From: JAKAIY01 sp963809385
GTDB lineage: Bacteria; Chloroflexota; Ktedonobacteria; Ktedonobacterales; JADMIN01
DNA length: 64,000 nucleotides
Direction: 5' to 3'
Assembly (NCBI GenBank): GCA_963809385.1
Contig: CAWEJL010000008.1
Span: 1-64,000, forward strand
In this document: piece by piece, positions 43,822 to 52,409 of the stretch
Position numbering within the stretch: position 1 is the stretch's first letter
Layout: every line of letters begins with the position of its first letter
The notes under the pieces: generated by a model
Database searches by the model: none
Seen by the model: the letters and a program-made list of their open reading frames with translations, nothing else
Told to the model about the DNA's origin: nothing
Position numbers and translations under genes: made by a program

Positions 43822-44526
43822 TTATGCTCCGAGGTAGGCCGAGCGCACCAGATCGTTGTCGCGCAGATTGCTCGCGGTGTCAGTCAGCACGATGCGGCCC
43901 TGCTGCAGCACGTAGCCGCGATCGGCGACGTTGAGCGCCATATTGGCGTTCTGCTCCACCAGGAAGACGGTCACGCCCGCCTCGCGAATTTGCTGGATCG
44001 TGTCAAAGACGGTCTGCACCAGGATCGGCGAGAGGCCCATCGAGGGCTCATCCATGCAGATCAGCCGGGGGCGGGCCATTAGCGCGCGTCCCATCGCCAG
44101 CATCTGCTGCTCGCCGCCAGAGAGCGTGCCCGCAAGCTGTTTCGCGCGCTCCTTCAGGCGAGGGAAGAGTGTATAGACGCGGTCGAGGTCGCTCTCCATC
44201 GCCGCGCGGTCAGTTCCCAGGTAGGCGCCCATTTCCAGGTTCTCGTAGACCGACATGCGTGAGAAGACGCGGCGGCCCTCCGGCACCAGCGCCATGCCGC
44301 GCGTGATGATCTGGTCGGTGCCGATGGTGTCAATGCGCTGGCCATCGAAGGTGACGGAGCCGGAGCGCGGCTTGACGATGCCAAAAATCATCTTCATGGT
44401 CGTCGTCTTGCCGGCGGCGTTGGCGCCCAGCAGGGTGACGATCTCACCTTGCTTGACTTCCAGCGTCAGGCTGCGCAGCACATGATTCGGCCCGTAGTAG
44501 GCGTCAACATTCTGTAGCTCGAGCAT
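43822..44526 (-). CDS. livF: Branched-chain amino acid ABC transporter ATPase LivF
   Basis: A 234-residue ATP-binding subunit on the inner face of the membrane. LLGANAAGKTTTMKMIF is Walker A, TLSGGEQQMLAMGRALMARP the ABC signature, LICMDEPSMGLSP Walker B. The short length and VPEGRRVFSRMSVYENL are typical of LivF. Last gene of livKHMGF, 6 nt after livG. Confidence 0.95.
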   Translation of the reverse strand: MLELQNVDAYYGPNHVLRSLTLEVKQGEIVTLLGANAAGKTTTMKMIFGIVKPRSGSVTFDGQRIDTIGTDQIITRGMALVPEGRRVFSRMSVYENLEMGAYLGTDRAAMESDLDRVYTLFPRLKERAKQLAGTLSGGEQQMLAMGRALMARPRLICMDEPSMGLSPILVQTVFDTIQQIREAGVTVFLVEQNANMALNVADRGYVLQQGRIVLTDTASNLRDNDLVRSAYLGA

Positions 44527-44532
44527 TCCGCA

Positions 44533-45324
44533 TTACCTCGCTGTCGCGGCGCGTCCCAGGTACGCCTCGATCACCCGCTCATCGTGCGCCACCTCAGCGG
44601 GCGCGCCCTCGGCGATTTTTTTGCCATAATCCAGGACGGCGATGCGGTCCGAGATACCCATCGTCACCTGAAGTTTATGCTCGATCAGCAGGATCGTTAG
44701 GCCGAACTCGCTGCGCAGCCGCTGGATGTAGGTGATCGCTTCGGCGGTCTCCGAATCGTTCATACCGGCGGTTGGCTCATCGAGCAGCATGAGCTTGGGG
44801 CTAGCCCCCAGCGCGCGCGCGATCTCGACGCGGCGCCGCTCAGCGTACGAGAGGCTGGAAGCGTACTCATCTTTTTTCGCGATGAGCGCGTCGCCAAAGA
44901 ATCCAAGCAGCTCAATCGCGCGCCGCTCGGCGTTGCGCTCGGCGCTCCGGTAGTAGGGCAAGCGGAAGAGCGCGGAGACGACATCGCCGGGCATCTTGAT
45001 ATGCTGGCCAACCAGCACATTCTCCAGCACCGTCATGTTGTTGAACAGCCGTATGTTCTGGAATGTGCGCGTGATGCCGCGCCGCAGCACCTGATCGGGG
45101 CGCTTGCCCGCGACGGAGCGCCCCTCGAAGACGATGTCGCCGGTGGTCGGCTCGTAGATGCCCGTGATGAGGTTGAAAACGGTGGTTTTGCCAGCGCCAT
45201 TGGGGCCAATGACGCTGAAAATCTGGCCTGCGTTGATATCCAGGTCTACGCCGTCTACGGCGGTCAGGCCGCCGAATTTGCGTGTCAGGCCGCGAACCTG
45301 GAGGAGCGCTTGCTCTTGGGCCAT
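44533..45324 (-). CDS. livG: Branched-chain amino acid ABC transporter ATPase LivG
   Basis: A 263-residue ATP-binding subunit. VIGPNGAGKTTVFNLITGIY is Walker A, SSLSYAERRRVEIARALGA a variant signature (LSYAERR in place of LSGGQ, usual for LivG), and LMLLDEPTAGMN Walker B. ITRTFQNIRLFNNMTVLENV is typical of LivG. GGGGAGGG is about 10 nt upstream of the ATG; it starts 2 nt after the livM stop. Confidence 0.95.
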   Translation of the reverse strand: MAQEQALLQVRGLTRKFGGLTAVDGVDLDINAGQIFSVIGPNGAGKTTVFNLITGIYEPTTGDIVFEGRSVAGKRPDQVLRRGITRTFQNIRLFNNMTVLENVLVGQHIKMPGDVVSALFRLPYYRSAERNAERRAIELLGFFGDALIAKKDEYASSLSYAERRRVEIARALGASPKLMLLDEPTAGMNDSETAEAITYIQRLRSEFGLTILLIEHKLQVTMGISDRIAVLDYGKKIAEGAPAEVAHDERVIEAYLGRAATAR

Positions 45325-45326
45325 GG

Positions 45327-46649
45327 TTATGCATCCCTCCCCTGCGCGTCAGACCCTTCACCGACGTACGACGTCTGATCAATACTATCAAGAGCTGAAA
45401 TATCCGCGCTCGACTCTTCCGCCTCAAACATTCCGACCGCCGACATATCCTCTGGCGCGGCTCCAATCCCTCTCAGCTCCCGCTTGCGGCGCGCATCAGG
45501 AATAAGGCCCTGCGGCCGGATCAGAATCATCGCCATGAGCAAGATTCCGTAGATCAAGAACTTCATCACATTGAAGTCCACATTCGCCAGGAAGTGGAGT
45601 GGCGCGTTGGCGGGAGCCACCAGCGCGCTCTGGTGAATGGGGTCGTTGATCAACTGGAGAATATAGACATCGAACAGACGCAGGATGATCGCGCCCACGA
45701 TCACGCCAGGAATGCTGCCGATGCCACCGAGCACCACCATGATGAGAACCGTGACGGAGATGCTGAAATTGAAGTTTGACGGCGCGATGTTGGGCACGAA
45801 TGCGGTATTGATCACGCCCCCGATGCCACCGACAAAGGCTCCTAGTGCGAAGGCTAGCAGCTTCGTCCGCGTCAGATTCACACCCGAGGCTTCCGCCGCC
45901 GTTTCATCCTCGCGAATGGCGACCCACGCGCGGCCCACGCTCGAATCGCGCAGCGACGCCACGCCCAGGACGATGAGCGTAGTCAACGCGAGCGCGACGT
46001 AGTAGAACGGCGCATTGTTGAGTGGGTCAGTGAACGAGATAGTCCCAAAGGGCGTGTTGATCGGGGCTGGTTGCGTGGCGCTGATGCCGTAGTTTAAAAA
46101 GAAGGTCGGGATGTTCTGGAAGACGATTGGGACAATCTCGCCAAATCCGAGTGTGACGATCGCCAGATAGTCACCCCGTAAACGCAGTGTCGGCGCGCCA
46201 AGCAGGATGCCAAAGACGCCGGCCAGAATCGCGCCGATTGGTATTAGCAGAATCAGCGGGAATGTAGGTGTGGTGAACACACCATCTGTGGACCAGTTGT
46301 GTAACTGGCCCGCTGAACCGGCGGCCATAGTGTAGGAGCCGATGACGAAGAAGGCGACGTAGCCCAGATCGAGCAGGCCCGCGTAGCCGACGACGATGTT
46401 GAGCCCCAGCGCCAGCATGACGTAGACGAAGACTGACGTCATCGCGACCACCAGGCTCTGGATACCTGGAAAGACGTCGTAGGGGACCATCGGAAGCAGC
46501 ACCGCCAGGATCAGGGCGATTACCGCGAAGCGCCAGCCGGTCACATACCAGATCACGGGACGCCCGGCGATCATCGTGTCATTGGTCCAGGCCCGCACGC
46601 TGTCGCGCCAGGAGGGGGTCACCGCCTTTGGCGCATCTTGAGTTGCCAT
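45327..46649 (-). CDS. livM: Branched-chain amino acid ABC transporter permease LivM
   Basis: About 440 residues with roughly nine or ten membrane segments. LGLNIVVGYAGLLDLGYVAFF is the LivM signature, RLRGDYLAIVTLGFGEI the ATPase-coupling loop. The C-terminal ~60 residues are a soluble E/S/D-rich tail. ATG 46649 is preferred because GGGAGG lies 7 nt upstream; ATG 46664 overlapping the livH stop is the alternative. Confidence 0.93.
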   Translation of the reverse strand: MATQDAPKAVTPSWRDSVRAWTNDTMIAGRPVIWYVTGWRFAVIALILAVLLPMVPYDVFPGIQSLVVAMTSVFVYVMLALGLNIVVGYAGLLDLGYVAFFVIGSYTMAAGSAGQLHNWSTDGVFTTPTFPLILLIPIGAILAGVFGILLGAPTLRLRGDYLAIVTLGFGEIVPIVFQNIPTFFLNYGISATQPAPINTPFGTISFTDPLNNAPFYYVALALTTLIVLGVASLRDSSVGRAWVAIREDETAAEASGVNLTRTKLLAFALGAFVGGIGGVINTAFVPNIAPSNFNFSISVTVLIMVVLGGIGSIPGVIVGAIILRLFDVYILQLINDPIHQSALVAPANAPLHFLANVDFNVMKFLIYGILLMAMILIRPQGLIPDARRKRELRGIGAAPEDMSAVGMFEAEESSADISALDSIDQTSYVGEGSDAQGRDA

Positions 46650-46663
46650 ACCGCGACCTCCCA

Positions 46664-47629
46664 TCAGACCTTGTCAGGTACTTGCTGGCCAAGAAGCCCG
46701 GAGGGCCTTAAGACCAGAATCAGCACCAGAATACCAAACACGACTGCCAGCGACCAGCTTGACCCATTGGGAAGGTACTGGATGGCCAGCGCCTGGATCA
46801 CACCGATCAGGAAGCCGCCCAAGACGGCGCCGTAGATGTTGCCAATGCCGCCGAGCACGGCGGCAGTGAAGGCGATCAGCCCCAGCTGGAAGCCAGTCAG
46901 GAACCACACCTGTCCGACATACAGGTTATAGAACACGCCAGCCGCGCCCGCCAGGGCGCCGCCGATTACGAAGGTTAGGCTGATCGTGCGGTTGATATTG
47001 ACGCCCATCAGCGCCGCCGCCTCGGGGTCCTGCGCGGTCGCGCGCATCGCGCGGCCCATCTTCGTCATGCGGATGAACCGGTCGAGGCCGATCATCAGTC
47101 CAACGGCGAGGGCGATAATAAAGAGATCGAGTACAGCAAATTTTGTCGAGCCAATCGAAAAAGCGGTTTCGGGAAAGATTGTCGGGAAAGCGACAGAGCC
47201 ACTTCCGCGCCAGATTTGCGCGACCGTCTCCAGGATGAAGGACGCGCCGACCGCCGCGATCAGCGGAGCCAGCCGCGGCGCCTTGCGCAGGCGGCGGTAC
47301 GCGAAGCGTTCGAGGGTAAAATTAAGCGTCGCGGAGACCAGCATGCCCACCACCATCAGCAGGAGGAGCAGTCCGATCAGAGAGAAGATATTGGATGGTG
47401 GGGCTGAGATGTTGAGCGCATTCACCACGACGAGCGTCATGACGGTCGCCCACATGAAGATATCGCCGTGGGCGAAGTTGATCAGCTCGATGATGCCGTA
47501 CACCAGGGTATACCCCAGCGCCACCAGCGCGTACATCGCCCCAAGCGTCACACCAATTTCAATCTGCTGGAAAAAGATTCCCAGTCCGCTGTTTGGCGCC
47601 GCGCTCAGGACAGTGGCGAGCGTCAGCAT
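46664..47629 (-). CDS. livH: Branched-chain amino acid ABC transporter permease LivH
   Basis: About 321 residues with eight or so membrane segments. GVTLGAMYALVALGYTLVYG and IELINFAHGDIFM are LivH hallmarks, and RAMRATAQDPEAAALMGVN is the coupling loop. ATG 47629 is chosen, since AAGGAG is 8 nt upstream; GTG 47638 would overlap that site. Confidence 0.93.
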   Translation of the reverse strand: MLTLATVLSAAPNSGLGIFFQQIEIGVTLGAMYALVALGYTLVYGIIELINFAHGDIFMWATVMTLVVVNALNISAPPSNIFSLIGLLLLLMVVGMLVSATLNFTLERFAYRRLRKAPRLAPLIAAVGASFILETVAQIWRGSGSVAFPTIFPETAFSIGSTKFAVLDLFIIALAVGLMIGLDRFIRMTKMGRAMRATAQDPEAAALMGVNINRTISLTFVIGGALAGAAGVFYNLYVGQVWFLTGFQLGLIAFTAAVLGGIGNIYGAVLGGFLIGVIQALAIQYLPNGSSWSLAVVFGILVLILVLRPSGLLGQQVPDKV

Positions 47630-47734
47630 GCGCGTCACTCCTTACCAGGGTGATGCCGGTCGAAGGTCGTCAGGAACGTCATTTGGGAAAGCCTAGCCGG
47701 TTCACGTGACAGGGTGCGTTGTGAGAGACATTGT

Positions 47735-47776
47735 AACGCACAGAGCAGGCTCCATGTGAAGCCTGCTCCGTGCGTT
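47735..47776 (-). terminator. Hairpin between livK and livH
   Basis: Two 17-nt arms (47735-47751, 47760-47776) pair with one mismatch around 8 nt. Being inside the operon after the binding-protein gene, it probably protects the livK mRNA end or partially terminates, so that more LivK than permease is made. Confidence 0.6.
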
Positions 47777-47828
47777 ATTGGATCACCGCTTCTGGTGGAG
47801 CGAGCCCATCGGATGCGGCATCCGGGAT

Positions 47829-49103
47829 TTAGGCTGTGACCGACTTGTCATAGGCCCACGACGAGGAGCCGGGGGCAATGGCGTAGATGCTGAAGACCTT
47901 ATCACCAGCGTTGTCGCCGTTGGCATCGAAGCTGATGTTGCCGATGATGGTCGGGAAGCTATTGCCAGCGATGTAGTCGCGGATAGCGGCGCGGGTTGGC
48001 GCCTTGCCGGACTGGATGATCGCCTTGATGGCATTGATCTCGATCGTCGCGCAGGCGTACGCCGCGGCGCTGTATGGCAGCAGGGCAGCGTCCTGTTTGC
48101 CGGCGACGAACGTGTTGTACGCGCTCTTGAAGGAGGCCGCGTCAGCCGACGTCAGCGAGGCCGGGTCCGGAGCCGCAACCGTGCCGTAGGTGTTGGCGGC
48201 GGCGGCGGCGCCAGCCGTGGTGATCCACGCCGGGTCGTCCGCGATGCCGTCACCGCCGACCATCGCCTTGGTGTAGCCAGCCGCGACGAGCGCCTTCTTC
48301 AGCGCGCCGCCGCCCTGGCTGGTGACGCCGCCGTAGAAGACGACATCCGGATTCGCGCTGGCGATTGTCGCCGCCAGCGAGTTCAGGCTGCTGACTTCCG
48401 AGGCCGTGATCGAGTGGCTGCTAACGACCGTGCCGCCATTCGCGGTGAAGTTCTGCTTGAAGAAGTCCGCCAGGCCAGCGCCATAGACGCTGCTGTCATC
48501 GACAACGTAGGCGGTCTTGGCGCTGATCGGCGCCGCGGCGGCGATCTGCGCGTCAACCTTGCCCTGCACGTCGTCGGTCGCCGGGACGCGGAAGTAGTAT
48601 TCCTTCGTGCCCGCCGGGTGCAGCTGAGCGAAGTTGATGCCGCGGGCGGCGGCGTACTGCTCTTTGGTCAGGCCGGGGTTCGTGTTCGCGGGGGACATGA
48701 TGACCAGGCCGCCGGTATTGGCGACCGGGATCTCAGCGACCGCGACACCGGAGTTGAACGGGCCGACAACCGCCATCACCTGCGGGTCCGCCAGCAGCGC
48801 GCGGATGTTGGCCGCGCCGATCGAGGCGTCCGCGCCGCTCGTGCCCTCGTCGTTCTTGTGAACGATCTGGAGCGTGTACCCGTTGCCGAGGTTCGCGTTC
48901 TGCTGCGCCGCCAGGTCCGCGCCATACTGCGTCGGCAGGCCTTGCGCCGCGTCTGTGCCGGAAACGGGAAGGTCGGTGGCGATCTTGATGACACCGCCAG
49001 AAGTGGTGCCGCTTGTACCACAGGCGGCCAGGCTCAGGGACAGCACAAACAGCGCCGCCAGTGAACCGCGCGAGATTGCGCTCAGGGAACCGTGTTGACG
49101 CAT
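47829..49103 (-). CDS. livK: Branched-chain amino acid ABC transporter substrate-binding lipoprotein
   Basis: A 424-residue type I periplasmic-binding protein anchored as a lipoprotein: signal peptide with LSLAAC lipobox, then IKIATDLPVSGTDAAQGLP, VHKNDEGTSGADAS, VVGPFNSGVAVAE and VVDDSSVYGAGLADFF. ATG 49103 is chosen over 49112 because GGAGGA ends directly at 49112. First gene of livKHMGF. The exact ligand (Leu/Ile/Val or another) is not readable from sequence. Confidence 0.93.
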   Translation of the reverse strand: MRQHGSLSAISRGSLAALFVLSLSLAACGTSGTTSGGVIKIATDLPVSGTDAAQGLPTQYGADLAAQQNANLGNGYTLQIVHKNDEGTSGADASIGAANIRALLADPQVMAVVGPFNSGVAVAEIPVANTGGLVIMSPANTNPGLTKEQYAAARGINFAQLHPAGTKEYYFRVPATDDVQGKVDAQIAAAAPISAKTAYVVDDSSVYGAGLADFFKQNFTANGGTVVSSHSITASEVSSLNSLAATIASANPDVVFYGGVTSQGGGALKKALVAAGYTKAMVGGDGIADDPAWITTAGAAAAANTYGTVAAPDPASLTSADAASFKSAYNTFVAGKQDAALLPYSAAAYACATIEINAIKAIIQSGKAPTRAAIRDYIAGNSFPTIIGNISFDANGDNAGDKVFSIYAIAPGSSSWAYDKSVTA

Positions 49104-49482
49104 CGGCGCCATTCCTCCAAAAGAACAGGGACTACACATCACGTAGCTGAGTCGTGGTCGAATCAGCGCAGAGGTCGTTCTCAACTCCAGTGAGTTGACG
49201 AGCCTACAGGTCTACGCTTGATACCACTGCCCCAGGTCCACGCTATCAGCGCCGCGAAACCGCATAGACTCCGGCATATGCGCTGACTTACAACGATATA
49301 CGTCGAGCGTTGTGTAAATCTCACACAAGACTTGCGTCTTGGATGATTACACGAATCGCATATCTGTACATATGCGTGTCATAATTTGTCTGTTGGCTGA
49401 TGAAAACTTGGGAAAAGCCCCATGGCATTGAGCCGAAACAGGGCTTTCCGTAAGCGTAGCTGTCAAGCTGTCGCGTCCAGCG
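49104..49482 (-). other. Regulatory gap upstream of livK
   Basis: About 380 bp, AT-richer than its surroundings, with no supported gene. It should hold the livK promoter on the minus strand. At 49411-49449 GGAAAAGCCC pairs with GGGCTTTCC (one bulge), a likely terminator of the small gene 49483-49776. Confidence 0.4.
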
Positions 49483-49776
49483 CTACTTCTGGCCGAGATG
49501 CCTGTCCAGCTCGTAGACCGCGAAGCCAGCCAGCGCGGCGGTCATCACCGGATGCGCCATGACCGCGCCGAAGACGTTGGGCAGGTGCTTTGCGGTGTGG
49601 TCGTGCATCTCCGCAAGCTGTTCGGGCGTCACCGTGTTGACATCAACGTGAGCATACTTCTCGTAGGCTTCGTGGTTCGCCTGTTTCATCTGCTCCAGGA
49701 AGTGCGTCGCCATGTCGGTGCGCTGCGCCTGGCTGAGCTGTCCGTACGCCTCAACCGGTGTCTGTTGATCGGCCAT
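49483..49776 (-). CDS. Small unknown protein with C-terminal hydrophobic helix
   Basis: A 97-residue protein from ATG 49776; ATG 49800 and 49815 are in-frame alternatives. A charged helical N-terminal part rich in Q, H and E is followed by VFGAVMAHPVMTAALAGFAV, a likely membrane helix near residue 75, and a basic end. GAGGAG lies 12 nt upstream, a little far. A TATACT box is at 49843-49848 on the minus strand. Family unknown. Confidence 0.6.
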   Translation of the reverse strand: MADQQTPVEAYGQLSQAQRTDMATHFLEQMKQANHEAYEKYAHVDVNTVTPEQLAEMHDHTAKHLPNVFGAVMAHPVMTAALAGFAVYELDRHLGQK

Positions 49777-49918
49777 ACTGAAGGTGGTCTCCTCTCGCAT
49801 AGACATCTGTCTCACAGGCTACTTTCGCCGTAGCCGCCACGCAGTATAACACCGCCGCCAATCTCCTGTGAGAGCCGCGTGTACGCTATCGTGCTGATCG
49901 CGCGCTTGCTGGTCGCAC

Positions 49919-51301
49919 TTATTGCTCCGGCGCTGTGCGCAGGTTGCGGGCGTAGATCGGGGCGCCCGCGATGGCGATGATGACTCCCACCACCAGCGCC
50001 GGCACGCCGACGATCAGCAGCGCGGGGCCAGCGCGCTCATGCAGCGTGGTGGCCAGTGATCCCACGACGGTGGGCGACCAGACATCGCCCAGCATGTGCG
50101 AGAGCAGCAGTGTCACCGCGACCGCTGTCGCGCGTAGGCCCGGCGGCGCGACATCCTGCGGGACGGCGGTGAGCGGGCCGGTGGGCAGGTTGAGCGCTAG
50201 CACCGCCAGCGTACCCGCGAGGACGAAGACGGAGAGCTGGGTGGTGAGGAGCATAGCGACGTAGCAGGGCAGCGCGACCAGGAACCCGACCCCCGCCGCT
50301 AGCACACGCCCGCCAGGATTCCAGCGCGTCAGCAGGTCCGATAGCGGGCCGCCGAGCAGCGCGCCAGCGACACCGCCCACGACGATGATGATCCCGGTCA
50401 GGAAGGAGGCGTGCGCCGCGCCCAGGTGGAACGGCCCGTGGCTCGACCGGATGTAGATCGGCAGGAAGGTGATGGCCGGCGTGGAGACGACGAAGATAAT
50501 CGCCTGGAGTGCGATGGCCACCCAGAGTGTCGGTATGCTCAACACCGCGGAGAACTGCTGGGTGAGGGTTTGTGGCGGCTGGGCCACGGGCGCGGGGCTG
50601 GCGTCGCCATCAGCGCCGTCCGGCGCCGGGGAGACGCGAGCGGCGGGTGGGTCGACGACGAACCACATCAGCGCGGCCAGCGCCAGCCCCGGCGCCGCCG
50701 AGATGAGGAAGGCCATGCGCCAGGCGATGCTCGCGGGAAGCAGCGCGAAGAGCACGCCGGAAAGCACGAACGCCAGCAGAATGCCGACGAGCTGGCCGGT
50801 TTGCCAGCGCCCCATGACGCGCGCCCGCGCCGCGCGGGGATAGTAGGCGCTGAGGAGCGCGGTTCCGGCGGGATAGTAGCTGGCCTCACCGACTCCTACG
50901 AGCGCACGGGTGATGACAAGCGAGCCGAAGCCACGCGCCACCGCTGTCAGCCCGCTGAAGAGGCTCCAGATGCCCACGCCCAGCGCCACCACCCGCGCCC
51001 GCGCGCCCGTCCGGTCGGCCAGCGCGCCCAACGGAAGCGCTGAGAGTGTGTAGATGAGCAGAAACGCGCTGCTCAGGAAGCCAATCGCGCGGTCGGTCAG
51101 GTGAAATTCGGTTTTGAGCGTCGGCCCCACCGCGACCGTAATCAGCCGGTCGAGGTAGTTGAAGAGGTTGATGGCGAACATCAGCCAGAACACCCACAGT
51201 GGCCGCGAGATGACGAACGCGCGCCGGGATGGCCCGTGCGCGGAACCATCGTTCGTCATCCCGCTCACGCCAGTCTGATTCTCTGGCCGCGCTCGCGCCA
51301 T
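49919..51301 (-). CDS. Major facilitator superfamily transporter
   Basis: About 460 residues with 12 predicted membrane segments and a ~45-residue cytoplasmic loop in the middle. INLFNYLDRLITVAVGP (first helix) and ALPLGALADRTGARARV (motif A in loop 2-3) place it in the Spinster/hexuronate-like MFS group. GVGEASYYPAGTALLSAYYP is the conserved fourth helix region. ATG 51301 has AGAAGG upstream; the frame extends further up through the prmC region without support. Substrate unknown. Confidence 0.87.
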   Translation of the reverse strand: MARARPENQTGVSGMTNDGSAHGPSRRAFVISRPLWVFWLMFAINLFNYLDRLITVAVGPTLKTEFHLTDRAIGFLSSAFLLIYTLSALPLGALADRTGARARVVALGVGIWSLFSGLTAVARGFGSLVITRALVGVGEASYYPAGTALLSAYYPRAARARVMGRWQTGQLVGILLAFVLSGVLFALLPASIAWRMAFLISAAPGLALAALMWFVVDPPAARVSPAPDGADGDASPAPVAQPPQTLTQQFSAVLSIPTLWVAIALQAIIFVVSTPAITFLPIYIRSSHGPFHLGAAHASFLTGIIIVVGGVAGALLGGPLSDLLTRWNPGGRVLAAGVGFLVALPCYVAMLLTTQLSVFVLAGTLAVLALNLPTGPLTAVPQDVAPPGLRATAVAVTLLLSHMLGDVWSPTVVGSLATTLHERAGPALLIVGVPALVVGVIIAIAGAPIYARNLRTAPEQ

Positions 51302-51437
51302 GTCACGCCTTCTTCCCCAGCGCCGCCGCCGCGACCGCACATCATCGCCACCCGCTCGTGAGCGCCTCATCCTGTAGTGATACACCATGCGCCTGCCCGC
51401 TGGATAGTCCAGGTTCTCGCGTGTGGGAAAGCCGCCA

Positions 51438-52385
51438 TCAGGCGCTGGGCGCGGTGTGGATCTCGATGTAGCGGTCCCAGCCGGCGTAATCCGAGCCGGC
51501 ACGCAGCGCCGCCGTGGGGAACGCCTCGCGCGCCAGCGTCTCGACCGCCGCGCGCTGGTCGTAGCCAAACTCCAGGAAGAGCGCGCCGCCGGGCCGCAGC
51601 TTCGCTGGCGCCTGCTCCAGCAGCCGCCGGATGTGGGCCAGGCCGCGCTCCGGGCTGTAGAGCGCGAGATGCGGCTCGTAGCCATGAACCGATGGGGCGA
51701 CCTCCGTGTCATGCGGCGCGATATAGGGCAGGTTGGCGAGGATGATGTCTACGGGCTCTGGCAGAGGCGCCAGCAAGTCGCCCTCCAGCGGGATGACGCG
51801 CGCGGCGACGCCCAGCGCGGCGGCGTTCTCCGCCGCCAGCGCCAGCGCGTCGGGCGAGATGTCCACCGCATAAACGCGCGGCAAGCGTGGCTCTAGCGCG
51901 GCCAGCGCAACGGCGATGGCGCCGCTGCCGGTCCCGATGTCGGCGGCGATGGGCGCGGGCCGCGCGGGGTCGTCTAGCCGCTGGCGGACCTCGCGCAGGG
52001 TGGCCTCGACCAGCAACTCCGTCTCAGGGCGGGGGATCAGCGCGCGGCGGTCCACGTGAAACATCAGCCCCATGAACTCGCGCTGCCCGGTCAGGTAGGC
52101 GACCGGCTCCAGCGCCGCGCGCCGCGCGACCAGCCCGGCGTACTCCGCCGCCTGGTCGGGGGTGAGCGCGCGCTCCGGGTAGGCGAGCAGCGTCGCGCGG
52201 GTCGCCCCGGTGACATGCGCCAGCAGGACTTGCGCGTCCATCATGGGCGACTCCGAGCCAGCCGAGCGCAGCCAGTCCGCCGCCAGCCGCAGCGCCTCGC
52301 CCAGCGCGCGCGCCGCCGCCAGCCGCGCCTGATGGGCGGCTGGGGCGCCATGGGAAGATGGTGGCTCATTGCTCATGGGCGTCAC
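51438..52385 (-). CDS. prmC: Release-factor glutamine methyltransferase PrmC
   Basis: A 315-residue enzyme that N5-methylates the Gln of the GGQ motif in release factors. An N-terminal helical domain with EPVAYLTGQREFMGL is followed by LIPRPETELLVE, IGTGSGAIAVAL (SAM binding) and VDIILANLPYIAP. The catalytic tetrapeptide reads NLPY, not the usual NPPY. The start is GTG 52385 or ATG 52376, both without a clear Shine-Dalgarno, 24 bp after the DUF4012 gene. Confidence 0.9.
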   Translation of the reverse strand: MTPMSNEPPSSHGAPAAHQARLAAARALGEALRLAADWLRSAGSESPMMDAQVLLAHVTGATRATLLAYPERALTPDQAAEYAGLVARRAALEPVAYLTGQREFMGLMFHVDRRALIPRPETELLVEATLREVRQRLDDPARPAPIAADIGTGSGAIAVALAALEPRLPRVYAVDISPDALALAAENAAALGVAARVIPLEGDLLAPLPEPVDIILANLPYIAPHDTEVAPSVHGYEPHLALYSPERGLAHIRRLLEQAPAKLRPGGALFLEFGYDQRAAVETLAREAFPTAALRAGSDYAGWDRYIEIHTAPSA

Positions 52386-52409
52386 GCGCGCTGATGGCGT
52401 AGCGCGCCA

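Noticed and set aside
47778..49064. A 428-codon open frame on the plus strand over livK
   Set aside because: Repetitive D/R/V composition, no ribosome site, and full overlap with a convincing LivK lipoprotein.
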